A stretch of DNA of 5,014 nucleotides, taken from assembly GCA_002784245.1 (NCBI GenBank), contig PFKL01000202.1:1-5014 (forward strand), written 5' to 3'. This DNA comes from Comamonadaceae bacterium CG_4_10_14_3_um_filter_60_75 (GTDB lineage: Bacteria; Pseudomonadota; Gammaproteobacteria; Burkholderiales; Burkholderiaceae_C). The notes beneath the pieces were generated by a model that had not been told where the DNA came from, did not search any database, and saw only the letters and a program-made list of their open reading frames with translations. Numbering within the stretch: position 1 is the first letter of the stretch; each line of letters starts with the position of its first letter. The position numbers were made by a program, and so were the translations under genes. Shown here piece by piece: positions 4,966 through 5,014 of this stretch.

Positions 4966-5014
4966 GTGTCCACCGGTGGTGCAACCGGCCCGCGTGTTTT
5001 TAGCCAGCTTCACA
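4966..5014 (+). other. tRNA trailer with short inverted repeats
   Basis: Just after the tRNA, CCACCGGTGG (4970-4979) is a perfect palindrome, and CCGGT/ACCGG (4973-4977 and 4984-4988) can form a five-pair stem with a six-base loop. A run of five T follows at 4997-5001, eight bases after that stem. This may be the tRNA terminator or processing region, but the gap between stem and T run is longer than usual for an intrinsic terminator. No gene is visible before the window ends. Confidence 0.3.

Noticed and set aside
4356..5003. Long plus-strand open frame over the cytochrome and tRNA
   Set aside because: It runs antisense through the haem-binding gene and straight through the tRNA; no plausible domain.
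4950..5014. tRNA-Arg 3' end as a genomic-island attachment site
   Set aside because: tRNA-Arg genes are known integration targets, but there is no integrase or duplicated tRNA end in the 49 bases that remain.

Overview
The window looks like ordinary chromosomal sequence from a betaproteobacterium, most likely the family Comamonadaceae (Rhodoferax/Polaromonas/Acidovorax-like). The basis is the protein style, the high but not extreme GC, the gene types (YheT-like hydrolase followed by a short DUF protein, membrane-anchored cytochrome c5, tRNA-Arg(CCG)) and two copies of a short repeat that I recall from that family. The genus is inference. No phage, transposase, CRISPR array or defence gene is visible.

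Layout. (1) Positions 19-1999, minus strand: a compact three-gene operon read from right to left. It encodes a LemA lipoprotein, a secreted or membrane-anchored TPM-domain protein with a glycine-rich tail (YgcG type), and a second, apparently cytosolic TPM-domain protein. Junctions are an ATGA overlap and a TAATG overlap. (2) 2000-2158: divergent intergenic region with the strong lemA ribosome binding site, a 7-bp inverted repeat and only weak promoter candidates. (3) 2159-4165, plus strand: an NTF2/SnoaL-like protein, a YheT-family alpha/beta hydrolase with a complete catalytic triad, and an overlapping short protein of unknown function that starts with GTG behind a near-perfect Shine-Dalgarno sequence. 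(4) 4166-4211: a convergent junction with a 10-bp-arm palindrome that may terminate both sides. (5) 4212-4766, minus strand: a membrane-anchored monohaem cytochrome c. (6) 4767-4889: divergent control region with a TATAAT box facing the cytochrome and a TACAAT box facing the tRNA. (7) 4890-4965: complete tRNA-Arg(CCG) with encoded CCA.

How the genes work together. LemA and TPM proteins are a recurrent envelope-associated pair in bacteria whose biochemical role is poorly defined. The hydrolase and the short DUF protein are translationally coupled and probably act together or are at least co-expressed. The cytochrome presumably carries electrons in the periplasm. The most interesting non-coding signal is a pair of short related elements (2617-2647 and 4163-4193, same orientation on the minus strand) sharing CTAG-N12-AAGCGC-N3-TAGCTA with exact spacing. 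They bracket the hydrolase/DUF gene pair: one copy supplies the hydrolase start codon and the other supplies the last codons of the DUF protein. I see no convincing new multi-gene system here.
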